Source: Fusobacteriaceae bacterium
GTDB taxonomy: Bacteria; Fusobacteriota; Fusobacteriia; Fusobacteriales; Fusobacteriaceae
Reading direction: 5' to 3'
Length of the DNA: 64,000 bases
Assembly: GCA_031272775.1 (NCBI GenBank)
Contig: JAISTB010000005.1
Location: 1-64,000 of the forward strand
Shown: piece after piece, positions 19,430 to 29,073 of the stretch
Position numbering within the stretch: the stretch's first letter is position 1
How the letters are laid out: the number at the start of each line of letters is the position of its first letter
Program-made: the position numbers and the translations under genes
Notes under the pieces: model-generated
Told to the model about the DNA's origin: nothing
The model's database searches: none
The model's input: the letters and a program-made list of their open reading frames with translations, nothing else

Positions 19430-19729
19430 TTACGCGCGCAGTTGAAATTTCAGCCGGTTTACGGCAATCTCTCCGCTCTTGTCCAGTTCGCCGAAGAGCG
19501 TTTTGATTTTTTCGAGATAGTCCGGCCCGTTCATCGTCATAAAATGGAGTATGGTGGGGTTGTCCACGAGGACGTGGAGCGTATCCCCCCTGAGGGTCGA
19601 GACCCGGGAATATTCCGCCAGTTCGCCGGCGACGCTTGCCCAATGGGCCCGGATATAGCCGGCCTGCATTTTTTTATCCCGTCTGAGCCAGGCGAGGAGC
19701 AGATCTCCCACAGGCGTGATTTCATCCAT
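19430..19729 (-). CDS. DUF721 protein (DciA-like)
   Basis: This 99-residue protein carries a DUF721 domain: VAGELAEYSRVSTLRGDTLHVLV is the characteristic K-homology-like core. DUF721 proteins next to recF and gyrB are widespread; DciA members load or assist the replicative helicase. The start overlaps recF by eight bases, indicating translational coupling. Whether this short form works as DciA is not known. Confidence 0.82.
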   Translation of the reverse strand: MDEITPVGDLLLAWLRRDKKMQAGYIRAHWASVAGELAEYSRVSTLRGDTLHVLVDNPTILHFMTMNGPDYLEKIKTLFGELDKSGEIAVNRLKFQLRA

Positions 19730-20807
19730 TGTCGATCTCCCCTTTTTCCACGATCCAGGCGGCGCAGGGAATGTCCAGTTTTTCCGTGGCGCTCATGAAG
19801 ATCTGGATATTTCGTTTTTCCAAATAACGCAAAAGGCTGTAAAGCCTCGTTTCGTCAAAGTAAGAGGTGATGTCGTCGATGAGGAGAACCGGCACTTCTT
19901 TTTTGTTCCGGAGGATCATATCCATCTCGGCCATTTTGAGGGAAAACAGAATGGACTTTTTTTCCCCCTGGGAGGCCGTCGTCTTCGCTTCTTGCCCGTT
20001 CAGATAAAAGAGGAAATCGTCTTTCTGGGGGCCCGTCAGGGAAAATCCGAGGAGGGTCTCCTTTTGGCGCAATTTCCCGATTTCTTCCCGAAGGGCCTGT
20101 TCGATCTCGGGCAGGGTTTTTTTCCGGATATTGCCGAGGGCGCAGGCATAGACGAGTTCCAGTTCCTTTGTCTCATCGAAGAGCTTGCGGTAATTGAGGC
20201 TCAAGACCGACGAGAGGATCCGCACGTAGTCCACGCGCGTTTTCATAATGGCCGCGCCGGCTTTGACAAATTCGTCCTCGTAAACGGAAAACTCGTCGTT
20301 TTTCCAGATTTTTTCCTTGAGGTATTTGTTCCGGATTTTCAGCAAATTTTGAAATTTTCCTGCGGTCCGGAAGAAATCCGGATCAAATTGGGCGATTTCC
20401 CCGTCAAAGAATTCCCGCCGCACATTGGGCATGCCGTTGATGATCGCGACGTCTTCGGGGATGTAGGCCACGACGTTGAATTTCCCGTAAAAATCCTCGT
20501 AGGGAATCCGTTTCCCGTTCCAGACAAACTCCTTTTTCCCTTCAAGGAGCTTGACGATCAGCTTCTTTTCGCTGACGGAATCCACATAGGCCGCGTGGGC
20601 CCCGCATTTTGTCCGGCCGAATTTTACAAGCTCCCGCTGATTCTTCGTCCGGAAGCTCTTGCCGGTACTCAAAAAATAGATGAGCTCAAGGAGATTGGTC
20701 TTGCCCTGCCCGTTTTTGCCGTAGAGCAGGTTGATCCGGGGGGAAAAGGCAAGGGAGGCGTCCGCGAGGTTTCTGAAATTGACGTAGTTCACTTCCGAAA
20801 TATACAA
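19722..20807 (-). CDS. recF: DNA replication/repair protein RecF
   Basis: RecF binds gapped DNA and helps RecOR load RecA. The 361-residue SMC-like ATPase has Walker A YGKNGQGKTNLLE, a signature TTASQGEKKSILFSLK and Walker B VPVLLIDDITSYFDE. The start is TTG, with AAGGAGCGG upstream. It sits 18 bases after the S4 protein and overlaps DUF721, the conserved order near gyrB. Confidence 0.96.
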   Translation of the reverse strand: MYISEVNYVNFRNLADASLAFSPRINLLYGKNGQGKTNLLELIYFLSTGKSFRTKNQRELVKFGRTKCGAHAAYVDSVSEKKLIVKLLEGKKEFVWNGKRIPYEDFYGKFNVVAYIPEDVAIINGMPNVRREFFDGEIAQFDPDFFRTAGKFQNLLKIRNKYLKEKIWKNDEFSVYEDEFVKAGAAIMKTRVDYVRILSSVLSLNYRKLFDETKELELVYACALGNIRKKTLPEIEQALREEIGKLRQKETLLGFSLTGPQKDDFLFYLNGQEAKTTASQGEKKSILFSLKMAEMDMILRNKKEVPVLLIDDITSYFDETRLYSLLRYLEKRNIQIFMSATEKLDIPCAAWIVEKGEIDNG

Positions 20808-20825
20808 ATGTCCGCTCCTTGAGGC

Positions 20826-21035
20826 TCATTTGACGACCCGGATCGTTTCTCCGGCCGTCTCCGCCCGATCGCCGGCGTAGAGTTTCCTCCCCCGGCGCAA
20901 TTCGGGCTCGCCGTTTACGGTCACAAGGCCTTCGAGGATCATGCCTTTGGCCTCTCCTCCGCTTCCCGCGATGTCGGCCAGTTTCAGGAGCTGGTCCAGT
21001 TTGATGAATTCCGTCTTGAGCCGGATGGTTTTCAT
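20826..21035 (-). CDS. S4-domain RNA-binding protein (YaaA-type)
   Basis: The 69-residue protein is a lone S4 domain: FIKLDQLLKLADIAGSGGEAKGMI followed by the VNGEPELRRGRKLYAGD signature. YaaA-type S4 proteins regularly precede recF. It probably binds structured RNA; no further domain is present. It follows thrS by 40 bases. Confidence 0.88.
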   Translation of the reverse strand: MKTIRLKTEFIKLDQLLKLADIAGSGGEAKGMILEGLVTVNGEPELRRGRKLYAGDRAETAGETIRVVK

Positions 21036-21075
21036 GGCTGTAGTCCTTTCTTGCGTTACTTTACTTTCCGCGCGT

Positions 21076-22968
21076 TTAATATTTGACTCTGGCGTCCTTC
21101 ACGATCTGATCGAGGAAGGCGTCAAGGGCCATGGCGGTCTGCTCGTTGGAGCCGTATTTGCGGATGTTGACTTCATTTTTGGCCACTTCATTTTTCCCGA
21201 TTACGAGCTGCACGGGGACCTTGTACTTCCCGTTGGCTTCCCGGATCTTGTACCCGATGGTCTCGACCCTGTCGTCGACCTCCGCCCGGATGTTCCGCTC
21301 CAGAAGCTCCTCATGGATTTTTTTGGCGTAAGGAATGCAGTCGTCGTTGATCGTGAGGATCTTGACCTGGACCGGGGCCAGCCACAGCGGGAAAGCGCCG
21401 GCGTAGTGTTCGATGAGGATGCCCACGAAACGTTCGATGGAACCGAACAGGGCCCGGTGGATCATAATCGGGCGTTTTTTCGATCCGTCTTCGGCGATAT
21501 AGGCCAAATCAAAGCGCTCGGGCAGGTTCATGTCCAGCTGGATCGTGCCGCACTGCCAGATCCGGCCCATGGAATCCCGCAGCTTGAAATCGAGCTTGGG
21601 TCCGTAAAAAGCGCCGTCTCCGGGGTTCAGCTTGTAGGCGAATCCGGCCTTTTCGCAGGCGAGGGCCAGAGCTTTTTCCGCGATGTCCCAGGTGGCAATC
21701 TCGCCGATATATTTTTCTTCGGGCCGCGTCGAGAGCTCTATGGTAAAATCGAGGTTGAACACGTCATAGACTTTTTTGTAGAGCAGAATGACGCCGCAGA
21801 TTTCATCGGTGATCTGATCCTCCCGCATAAAGATGTGGGCGTCGTCCTGGGTAAATGTCCGCACCCGGAAGAGTCCGCTCAAAGCCCCGCTGGCCTCATG
21901 TCGGTGCACGAGACCGAGTTCGCCCGTCCGGATCGGGAGATCCCGGTACGAATGTATACTATTTTTATAGATTAACATGCCGCCGGGGCAATTCATGGGC
22001 TTTATGGCAAATTCCGTGTCGTCGATTTCCGAGGTGTACATGTTTTCCCGGTAGTTGAACCAGTGTCCCGAGATCTCCCAAAGCTGCCGGTTCAGCATGA
22101 TGGGCGTCTGGACGAATTCGTAGCCCGCTTTCCGGTGGACTTCCAGCCAGAAGCTCTGCAGGGCGTTGCGGAGCGCCATGCCCTTTTCGAGCCAGAAAGG
22201 AAAGCCCGGCCCGTACTCGCTGATCATAAAAAGATCAAGTTCTTTGCCCAGTTTCCGGTGGTCTCTCTTTTCCGCCTCTTCCATCATCTTGAGGAAGCCG
22301 TCGAGCTTTTCCTGGGAGGAAAAGGCGTAGCCATAAATCCGTTGCAGCATTTTGTTTTTGGAATCCCCGCGCCAGTAGGCGCCGGCCACCGAACGCAGCT
22401 TGAAGGCCTTGAGGGCCCCCGTGGACGGCACGTGGGGACCGCGGCACAAGTCGATGAATTCCCCTTCCTGATAAAAGGAAAGCACGTCTCCCTGCGCGAT
22501 TTCTTTGATAATCTCCACTTTATAGGGTTCGTCGGCCTTTTCAAAGAAGGCGACGGCCTCGTCCCGCGTCATTTCCAGGCGCTGGATCTTGATATTTTCT
22601 TTGACGAGCTTTTTCATTTCCGCCTCGATCAGAGGCAGATCCTCTTCGGTAAATTCCCGGGGCGGGTCGAAATCATAGTAAAAGCCGTTTTCGATGGCGG
22701 GCCCGATGGCAACCTTTGTCCCCGGAAAGAGCCGGATGACCGCCTGGGCCATCAGATGAGCCGTGGAATGGCGGATGATCTCCTCGCCTTTCTCGCTGTC
22801 CCGGGCAATAAAGGAAATCCCGGCCGCTTTTGTATCTTCGGTAAGGGTCGCGCCCATGTCGAAATACCGGTCCCCGATTTTGGCGGCGACCGCTTGCTTC
22901 GCGACGCCGTCGCCCATTTCCTTGGCGACCGCGAACAGGTTCAGCCCTTTTTCAAACGTTTCTTTCAT
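21076..22968 (-). CDS. thrS: threonyl-tRNA synthetase
   Basis: ThrRS charges tRNA-Thr. It has an N-terminal TGS domain, the editing domain (RHSTAHLMAQAV and CRGPHVPSTG), class II motifs (RHEASGALSGLFRVRTFTQD, MIHRALFGSIERFVGIL) and a C-terminal anticodon-binding domain. I start at MKETFEKG because GAGGAGG lies about 11 bases upstream and the TGS domain begins there; an in-frame ATG at 22995 has no ribosome binding site. Length is 630 residues. It lies just after lptD in the same operon. Confidence 0.95.
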   Translation of the reverse strand: MKETFEKGLNLFAVAKEMGDGVAKQAVAAKIGDRYFDMGATLTEDTKAAGISFIARDSEKGEEIIRHSTAHLMAQAVIRLFPGTKVAIGPAIENGFYYDFDPPREFTEEDLPLIEAEMKKLVKENIKIQRLEMTRDEAVAFFEKADEPYKVEIIKEIAQGDVLSFYQEGEFIDLCRGPHVPSTGALKAFKLRSVAGAYWRGDSKNKMLQRIYGYAFSSQEKLDGFLKMMEEAEKRDHRKLGKELDLFMISEYGPGFPFWLEKGMALRNALQSFWLEVHRKAGYEFVQTPIMLNRQLWEISGHWFNYRENMYTSEIDDTEFAIKPMNCPGGMLIYKNSIHSYRDLPIRTGELGLVHRHEASGALSGLFRVRTFTQDDAHIFMREDQITDEICGVILLYKKVYDVFNLDFTIELSTRPEEKYIGEIATWDIAEKALALACEKAGFAYKLNPGDGAFYGPKLDFKLRDSMGRIWQCGTIQLDMNLPERFDLAYIAEDGSKKRPIMIHRALFGSIERFVGILIEHYAGAFPLWLAPVQVKILTINDDCIPYAKKIHEELLERNIRAEVDDRVETIGYKIREANGKYKVPVQLVIGKNEVAKNEVNIRKYGSNEQTAMALDAFLDQIVKDARVKY

Positions 22969-23011
22969 CTTTCTGTTATCCTCCTCAGTTTTCATTTATA
23001 AGAATTTCACT

Positions 23012-26000
23012 TCAATCGTCCAGCACATGCTCGGGCTTGATCCCGTCAAAGAGCGTGGCCTTGGGGGAAACTTTGCCCTTTGCCCCTTTGTCGGCCCCGA
23101 TGCCCAGAATGGGATTGCCGGGGAACGTCAGGAGCTTGAATTGCAGAGCCACCTTCCACTCGTAATCTTTGGCCGCCGAATTATAGCCGGTCTCATAGGC
23201 CACGGACCACTGATAATAGCCGAATTCCTTGCCGATCTCTACGCCCAGCCCCTCGAGGGCGCCTTTTTTTCTGTGCTTGTTGAGGACCTGGCTGCGGGTC
23301 TCGTAAATATGCCCGTAGGTCTTGATTTCCCAGCCCCGGCTGGGTTTACCGATCTTGGCGTGGAGGGAAATCTTGTGCTCTTTGTCGAGCTTGACCCAGT
23401 CGGTCCCGGACCAGCCGTTATTGATGGTCATCGACCAGCCGACCCCGATCCGGTTGCGGGAATAAACCAGTCCGCCGTTGATTTCCTGCAGCGAACGCAG
23501 ATAGTCTCCGGTACGCCGGTAGCGGGCCTCGTTGATTTCTCCGCGGATCCATACCCGGAAATTTCGCCGGAAATTCCCGGTTGAAAACAGCTCGTCGCGG
23601 ATCCGGTCGATATTGAAACTGTGGATATTCCGCGTATTCTGGCGATTCCGGAGGATTTCTCGTACCCGGTCCAGTTCTTCGGGCGTGAGACTTTCTCCTT
23701 CCTTATTATACTCCTTTTTCCCGTAATTTTCCAGATCTTCGTTGAAAAGTCTGTTGTCCCTGTATTCGTAGGCCAGATAGAGCACGTTGATGTTCCTCGC
23801 GTTGTAGCGCTGCCGGCCCAGGACGAGTTTTTTTCCGGCGTCCTCCTTGTGCCGGTACGTCGAATAGGATGCCGTATAGCGGTGTTCAATGTCGCCGGTA
23901 TCCACATACTGCACGAGATACGTGCGGTTGTCGGCGTCGATTTCCCGCATCCCCGTGCTCAGATTGTCCCGGATGTCGGAACCCACGCCGTAGCGCAGCG
24001 CGAGCGTATCGTCATTTTTGAAGCGGTAGCGCCAGCCATAGCTGTCGAGGACGACTTTTTCCCGGCTGTCGTCGGCGTTTTTCATGTGTTCAACGGCCGA
24101 GCGGATCGTGTCCCTCGTGTAGTTCAGGCTGTGCCGGCCGTAATTTACCGTGACGCCTATATTTTCATAGCCGAGGTTGTTGAAATTTTTATCGTCAAGG
24201 CGCTCGTCGGTATAGTACCGGTTTTTTTTGTACCAGGCCGAAGCCTTGGTTTCGTTGTCGAGAAGAAAATCCAGCCTGTGCCCGAGGATTTCGTTTTTGA
24301 CCAGGCCGGGCATACCCGCGTCCCAGGCCTTTTTGTAGTCGACCGTATAGCGGGTTTCGGTGTTGCCCAATTCAAGATTGAGACTGTCCGTGACCTCGAT
24401 TGCGTTTTCCTTGCCGTAGAGCCGGATTTCCTTGGCCGTGGCCTTTCGCCCGCTGTCCCGGGCCGCGGGTCCCGTTTTCAGGGAACCTTCGTCATAGGCA
24501 TATCGGGTTCCGGTCAAAAGGATCTTGTTCGTCAGGGAAAAATCCACGCTCCGCCCGGGGTCGTTGGTATTGTCCATAAGCGTCAATGAGTGGTTAGCCT
24601 TGATGATGCCCCGCAGTGACGCGTCCTCCCCCGTCGTCGGGGTATCGGTCCAGGGATTGTGGCCCTCTTTATAGACGTCATAGCGCAAATCCGCCGATAT
24701 GGCGGCTTCTCCGAATTTCCCGAGGGAAATCTCCTCTTTTTCCGCGAGGATTTCATAAAAATCCGATTTATTGACGTATTTTCGGGACGAGCCGTCATAG
24801 AGCCCTTCCCGGGAGAGGAATTCCTCTTCCGTCCGGCCCGCCGTCACCCGGATTCGGTGATCTTCCGTGGAGATATCGGCCCAGGCCGAGACTTCGCGGA
24901 AATTTTGCTCCAGGAGCGTTTCAAAACGATTGTATTCCATGTCTCTGGGGTTGTTGGCGATGAGCCCGGTCCGGAGGGCGTCTGTTCCCCTGTCGAGGAT
25001 CCGCCGGTATTCGCGCATATCCGCCCCCAATTTCAGCGTATAGTCCCGGGGGAGTTGATATTCGCCGAGGGAAATCCGCAGATCCTTGCTGTCATAACGC
25101 ACGTATTCCCGCACGGTCGTCGGGTTGTAGGAATAGCGGAAACGCGTTCCCAGCAGGGACGACACGGTCACGAGGGAATCGAGGTTCGGATCCCGCTCAA
25201 AATTCTGCAGAGGGCGGAACTTGTCGCCGTTTTTCTCGTCGTAACTGAAACCGACCCGGCGTTTTTTGTCAAAGGCCTCGAAGCCGAAGTTTTCCGCTCT
25301 GGATTTGTCGTCGGAAGCTGTCGATCCGGGATCCATATCGTAGAGATACTGGTAGTAGCCGCCGATCCGGTAGTCGTCGTTGTCCTTGATCAGGGAAAAA
25401 TGCGAGTAGAGGTCGTTGTCGGTGACGCTGCCGTAGTTGATTTCGTCGATGATGTCGTAGACCATGAGGCTGTAGCTTCTCTTGTCGTCGGTCAGCTTCA
25501 GGATCCCCTTGAAGGAAATATCCTCCCGGGGGCCCATGCCGTGTAAGTCCGCGTCCAGCGAATAAAAGCCGATATTGCCGTCAAAGGCCGGCCGCGCGGT
25601 GGGGATGGCGTCGGCGGGATTGTCAAACCAGTTGCGGCTCTCATAGGTATTGATGAGCTCGTCAAGCTTTGGGATCATGCTGCGGGTCCCGTACCAGGAA
25701 TTAAAGGAAAATCGGCCGTAGCGGTCATTGTACTCGTGGCTGACGTTCCAGCGATAACGCTTGCGCTTCTGCTCGTATTCCATGGGATTGCCCGCGCGCA
25801 TGCCCTCCGTGGCTTTGCTGTAGACGAGATAGTCGTCAAGATTGACCTTCGTGGTCCCGAAGCGTTTCGTCGTGAACCAGTTTTCCCAGCGCCCGATCAA
25901 AAATCCCATCTTGTCGGCGAATTTGGGCGCGAAGCCGCCCCGGTAGCGGCTGTCCTTTTTCCCATACAGCACGCCCCAGCTGAGCTGCCAGCCGTAATAG

Positions 26001-26713
26001 TCGTCGCTGGTCCATGTCGGGAAGAGCGGCACTTCCGAGCCTGCCCGGATATTTTGCCGGAACCAGGGGAAGCGGAAGGGGAAATAATCTTTTTTCCCTA
26101 TGAAAAAATCGCTGTTCCGGAGCGTCACTTGCTTGTCGACTTCGACCACGATACGGTCCGACAGAAAATGATAGCCCCCCTCCCGGATGTCGCTTGTGGC
26201 GACGACGGCTGAATCCGTGGTGATCCGGCCCTTTTCGAGGGTAACGACGCCGTTTTTGTATATGATCCGGTCGCCGCCGAAATAAATCCGCGTGTTGGGC
26301 GGCTCGGCCAGCGTGATTTTCGAAACGTCCAGATAGCCGAAGGCCCGGTCAAAGACCCCTTCGTCGCCGGAAACGCTGATTTCCCCTCCTTCCGCCTCGA
26401 TCTTGATCTTGACGATCCCGGGATCGATTTCGGCGATAAAATCGCCTTCGGCGTAGACGGTTTTCTGATCGGCGGCGCGTCTGACCGTAAAGGCCTTGAT
26501 CTTCATCTGCTCGTAGTTGAGGTTCACCCCTTCGGGGGAATGGACGGTGTCTTCGGAAAAATCGACGTCAAGAGACTCCGACACGCCAAAAACATCCTCG
26601 CTCTTGGGGGATTTGGTCGCGCCTGCATCCGGGAGCGCGAACTTATTGCCCGCGTTGAGGGCGCCGGCGCACAAAATAAAGAAAATCATGGCGCAAATCC
26701 GTCTTTTCTTCAT
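23012..26713 (-). CDS. lptD: LPS-assembly outer membrane protein LptD-like
   Basis: This 1233-residue protein starts with a signal peptide (MKKRRICAMIFFILCAGALNAG). An N-terminal OstA/LptA-like region follows, with VYAEGDFIAEI, GGEISVSGDEGVFDR and RIYFGGDRIIYKNG. A long set of alternating aromatic/polar strands typical of an outer membrane beta-barrel follows, including LPLFPTW-type VPLFPTWTSDDYYGWQLSWG. In LptD the barrel inserts LPS into the outer leaflet. It is longer than E. coli LptD. Its position with lpxK elsewhere in the window supports an LPS-bearing outer membrane. Confidence 0.87.
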   Translation of the reverse strand: MKKRRICAMIFFILCAGALNAGNKFALPDAGATKSPKSEDVFGVSESLDVDFSEDTVHSPEGVNLNYEQMKIKAFTVRRAADQKTVYAEGDFIAEIDPGIVKIKIEAEGGEISVSGDEGVFDRAFGYLDVSKITLAEPPNTRIYFGGDRIIYKNGVVTLEKGRITTDSAVVATSDIREGGYHFLSDRIVVEVDKQVTLRNSDFFIGKKDYFPFRFPWFRQNIRAGSEVPLFPTWTSDDYYGWQLSWGVLYGKKDSRYRGGFAPKFADKMGFLIGRWENWFTTKRFGTTKVNLDDYLVYSKATEGMRAGNPMEYEQKRKRYRWNVSHEYNDRYGRFSFNSWYGTRSMIPKLDELINTYESRNWFDNPADAIPTARPAFDGNIGFYSLDADLHGMGPREDISFKGILKLTDDKRSYSLMVYDIIDEINYGSVTDNDLYSHFSLIKDNDDYRIGGYYQYLYDMDPGSTASDDKSRAENFGFEAFDKKRRVGFSYDEKNGDKFRPLQNFERDPNLDSLVTVSSLLGTRFRYSYNPTTVREYVRYDSKDLRISLGEYQLPRDYTLKLGADMREYRRILDRGTDALRTGLIANNPRDMEYNRFETLLEQNFREVSAWADISTEDHRIRVTAGRTEEEFLSREGLYDGSSRKYVNKSDFYEILAEKEEISLGKFGEAAISADLRYDVYKEGHNPWTDTPTTGEDASLRGIIKANHSLTLMDNTNDPGRSVDFSLTNKILLTGTRYAYDEGSLKTGPAARDSGRKATAKEIRLYGKENAIEVTDSLNLELGNTETRYTVDYKKAWDAGMPGLVKNEILGHRLDFLLDNETKASAWYKKNRYYTDERLDDKNFNNLGYENIGVTVNYGRHSLNYTRDTIRSAVEHMKNADDSREKVVLDSYGWRYRFKNDDTLALRYGVGSDIRDNLSTGMREIDADNRTYLVQYVDTGDIEHRYTASYSTYRHKEDAGKKLVLGRQRYNARNINVLYLAYEYRDNRLFNEDLENYGKKEYNKEGESLTPEELDRVREILRNRQNTRNIHSFNIDRIRDELFSTGNFRRNFRVWIRGEINEARYRRTGDYLRSLQEINGGLVYSRNRIGVGWSMTINNGWSGTDWVKLDKEHKISLHAKIGKPSRGWEIKTYGHIYETRSQVLNKHRKKGALEGLGVEIGKEFGYYQWSVAYETGYNSAAKDYEWKVALQFKLLTFPGNPILGIGADKGAKGKVSPKATLFDGIKPEHVLDD

Positions 26714-26741
26714 GGTCCGTCCTTGCGTTTATCTTCTGGCT

Positions 26742-27251
26742 TTACGCCTTTTTGATGAGTTTATAGAGGTTCAGGGCGAATATGGTCTTGAAGTCCGCCG
26801 TGGCTTTTTCGATTTCCCCCAGGTCCGCCCAATGGTCCTCAAGGATCTCCCCTTCGTCGAGACGAAGGCGCTCGGGCTTGCCGGCGGCTTTTTTCAATTG
26901 CGCGATATAGACGAAGAGCCTCTCGGTGCTGCACCCGGGCGAAAGAATCAGGGATTTTTCCGGCGTGTAGAGCAGCGTATAATCCCCGGGCCCGTAGCCC
27001 GTTTCCTCCCGCAATTCCCTGTGGAGCGTCGTCAGCGGATCTTCGCCCGCTTCCATGATGCCCGCGGGCACTTCAAGGAGCTCTCCCCGGTAGCCGGGCC
27101 GGTACTGTTTCACCAAGAGGGCCTTTTCCCCGGCCGCATCCAGAAACAGCGCCGCGATGGCGTTCGGTTTGTCAAGATACTCCAATGTAAACCCGCTCGC
27201 GGGGTGGGGCTCCGTCGCGATTTTCAAAAATTTCAGTTCTTCCGTTTTCAT
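26742..27251 (-). CDS. NUDIX hydrolase, ADP-ribose pyrophosphatase-like
   Basis: This 169-residue protein has a complete Nudix box G-x5-E-x7-R-E-L-x-E-E-x-G-Y within GIMEAGEDPLTTLHRELREE. The VKQYRPGYRGELLEVPAG segment is typical of ADP-ribose or nucleoside-diphosphate-sugar pyrophosphatases. Its ATG overlaps the stop of the DUF1576 gene (ATGA), so translation is coupled. The substrate cannot be fixed from sequence alone. Confidence 0.9.
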   Translation of the reverse strand: MKTEELKFLKIATEPHPASGFTLEYLDKPNAIAALFLDAAGEKALLVKQYRPGYRGELLEVPAGIMEAGEDPLTTLHRELREETGYGPGDYTLLYTPEKSLILSPGCSTERLFVYIAQLKKAAGKPERLRLDEGEILEDHWADLGEIEKATADFKTIFALNLYKLIKKA

Positions 27252-28609
27252 TCCTCCCGTGTTTCCTCCTCTTCGTTTTCTTTTTCTTCCTCCCTGCGCC
27301 GGATCAGGAGCAGCACTTCATGGAGCTCCTTTTGCTTTTGCAGGTAGGCGTTTCTGCTTTTTTCCCTGTGGCTGGCGACAACTTCCATGACCGGATGCAA
27401 AACCCCCGCGACGATCCCCGCCGCAAAGCCGTTGTTGTAGAGATTGAGCCCTCCGTGGACGACGCCGATACTCTGCACGACCGCGATGTGGAGCCAGCCC
27501 GCGACGATTCCCCAGTGGGCTCCGTAGACGCCCGGAATGGGGGCCAGGGCCGTGGCGAAGAGCGCCGAAAGGATGATCGTAAACGTCGACGTGTCGGTTC
27601 CGTATTTGCCCAGCGAAACCCCGATCAGGATCGGTATCGTATTGAAAATGGATTCTCCGTAGGCCGAGAAGCCCACCAGCGTAAAGATCGCCGCGAGGAA
27701 GGGCCCGTTCAGGGTCATGCCCCAGATGTAGACAAAGGCCAGGCCGATAAAACCCATGACGCCCATGTTGATCAGCGTCGCGCCGAAGCCGTATTTGACC
27801 ACAAAATCGGCCTTGTATCCGCTGTCTTTGAGCAGGGCCGGATAGCCCCGGAACGAGTTCCCGTTCAGGTAAAAACCGATGAGGATCAGGGAAAAGAACA
27901 AAAACATGCAGATGATCCGCAGCGACAGGTCATATTGCGTGGAAATGAGGCTCCGCGGCGTCACGTTGAATTTGTACAGCTTCAGGATCGAAGTCGTCAC
28001 CGCTCCGATGATTCCCCCCACAAAGCCCAGATTGTAGAGATTGAAGCCTCTGTGGAACTCAAAGAGTTTTTTTGAGAGAGGCGTCACGATAAATCCCAAT
28101 ATAATCCCCAAAAGCAGCGCGTTGATATAGGAGGTCTCATGCCCGTCCACCCGGAAGGCCACTTCGCTCACAAAGGGGGCCAGGGCCGTGGAAAAGGAGA
28201 TGGCCGGGAAAACTTCCTTGAATTCCGTATGGTCGTAATAGCCGTACAGGATGCCGCCCAGGTAAAAGGGCAGGATGTTGAAGATATTCTTCCCGAAAAA
28301 GGAGAAGCCGTAGACCGTAAAAAACGAGGCGAGATGGATGCCCGAGATCTTAACCCTCAAAAGCTTGACGAGGGCAAAATTAAACGCGAAGATCAGCGTG
28401 GCGTTCAAAAAGGTGGCCCCCACCCCGCCGATCAGGAAATAGTCCGTAATGAGAATGGCCTGGGATGTGGCGATGGTTTTGAGCCCCTCAAGGATGTTTT
28501 CGTCGTTGACCATGACATCAAGCCAAGCGAAAAGGAAAAGCAGCAGGCTCGCCAAGACGATCGTCAAAACGGCTGCCCTTCTCTTTCTTTCTTCTGTAAG
28601 TTCCAGCAT
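27248..28609 (-). CDS. DUF1576 integral membrane protein
   Basis: This 453-residue membrane protein has about ten hydrophobic segments arranged as two similar halves. The repeated motif HGGLNLYNNGFAAGIVAG / HRGFNLYNLGFVGGIIGA matches the DUF1576 family of clostridia and fusobacteria. A charged tail (RRREEEKENEEE) ends the protein. The internal repeat suggests a transporter- or channel-like two-fold fold; substrate unknown. It is the first gene of the operon running to gyrA. Confidence 0.85.
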   Translation of the reverse strand: MLELTEERKRRAAVLTIVLASLLLFLFAWLDVMVNDENILEGLKTIATSQAILITDYFLIGGVGATFLNATLIFAFNFALVKLLRVKISGIHLASFFTVYGFSFFGKNIFNILPFYLGGILYGYYDHTEFKEVFPAISFSTALAPFVSEVAFRVDGHETSYINALLLGIILGFIVTPLSKKLFEFHRGFNLYNLGFVGGIIGAVTTSILKLYKFNVTPRSLISTQYDLSLRIICMFLFFSLILIGFYLNGNSFRGYPALLKDSGYKADFVVKYGFGATLINMGVMGFIGLAFVYIWGMTLNGPFLAAIFTLVGFSAYGESIFNTIPILIGVSLGKYGTDTSTFTIILSALFATALAPIPGVYGAHWGIVAGWLHIAVVQSIGVVHGGLNLYNNGFAAGIVAGVLHPVMEVVASHREKSRNAYLQKQKELHEVLLLIRRREEEKENEEEETREE

Positions 28610-28675
28610 AATTCCTCCGGATGCAAGTCCTTCCGACCGTGTTTGAGTTTCCGGATCGAAAAAACGGTATACAAC

Positions 28676-28704
28676 ATGATATTATGTTTTTCGAAAAAAG
28701 TCAA
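28676..28704 (-). promoter_or_regulatory. sigma70-type promoter of the DUF1576-to-gyrA operon
   Basis: TTGACT and TATCAT lie 17 bases apart on the minus strand, about 65 bases before the DUF1576 start. No other promoter or terminator is obvious before gyrA. Confidence 0.75.
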
Positions 28705-28745
28705 GTTCGGATGTTTGATTTTCGCCCCCTTTTCTGAAATATCAT

Positions 28746-28774
28746 TTGACAAATGGGAAAAACTGTGATAATAT
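28746..28774 (+). promoter_or_regulatory. tRNA promoter
   Basis: Perfect TTGACA, 17-base spacer and TAATAT, 11 bases before the first tRNA-Ser. It is divergent from the DUF1576 promoter. Confidence 0.85.
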
Positions 28775-28785
28775 GTAGCTTGCAT

Positions 28786-28869
28786 GGAAGGCTATCCTAA
28801 TTGGTAAGGAACCGGTCTTGAAAATCGGCGTCGTAAGACTTCAGAGTTCGAGCCTCTGGCCTTCCGCCA
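28786..28869 (+). tRNA. tRNA-Ser (UGA)
   Basis: Acceptor arms GGAAGGC/GCCTTCC, D arm TCC..GGA, anticodon loop CTTGAAA giving UGA, a long variable arm (GTC GTAA GAC) typical of type II tRNAs, and T arm CAGAG/CTCTG. The discriminator base is G and CCA is encoded. Confidence 0.95.
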
Positions 28870-28876
28870 TACGTCC

Positions 28877-28966
28877 GGTGAGATGCCCGAGAGGCCGAAG
28901 GGAGCAGTTTGCTAAACTGTCGTACGGGAAACCGTACCGTGGGTTCGAATCCCACTCTCACCGCCA
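28877..28966 (+). tRNA. tRNA-Ser (GCU)
   Basis: Acceptor arms GGTGAGA/TCTCACC, anticodon loop TTGCTAA giving GCU, a long variable arm (GTACGG GAAA CCGTAC), G discriminator and encoded CCA. It lies seven bases after tRNA-Ser(UGA) in the same transcript. Confidence 0.95.
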
Positions 28967-28975
28967 GCAGAAAAT

Positions 28976-29022
28976 AACGAACGTTCACTTCCGGCGTCGC
29001 GCCTCGTAAACGTTCGTTTTTG
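28976..29022 (+). terminator. terminator of the tRNA operon
   Basis: Inverted arms AACGAACGTT and AACGTTCGTT are separated by about 23 bases and followed by a T run. Confidence 0.75.
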
Positions 29023-29073
29023 GTTTATATCGCTCTATTTTGGGGCAACCGCCCCGTACAAAAACCGCTCCTC

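Noticed and set aside
28797-28988. Short minus-strand frame over the serine tRNAs
   Set aside because: Antisense translation of two tRNA genes, a common false call.
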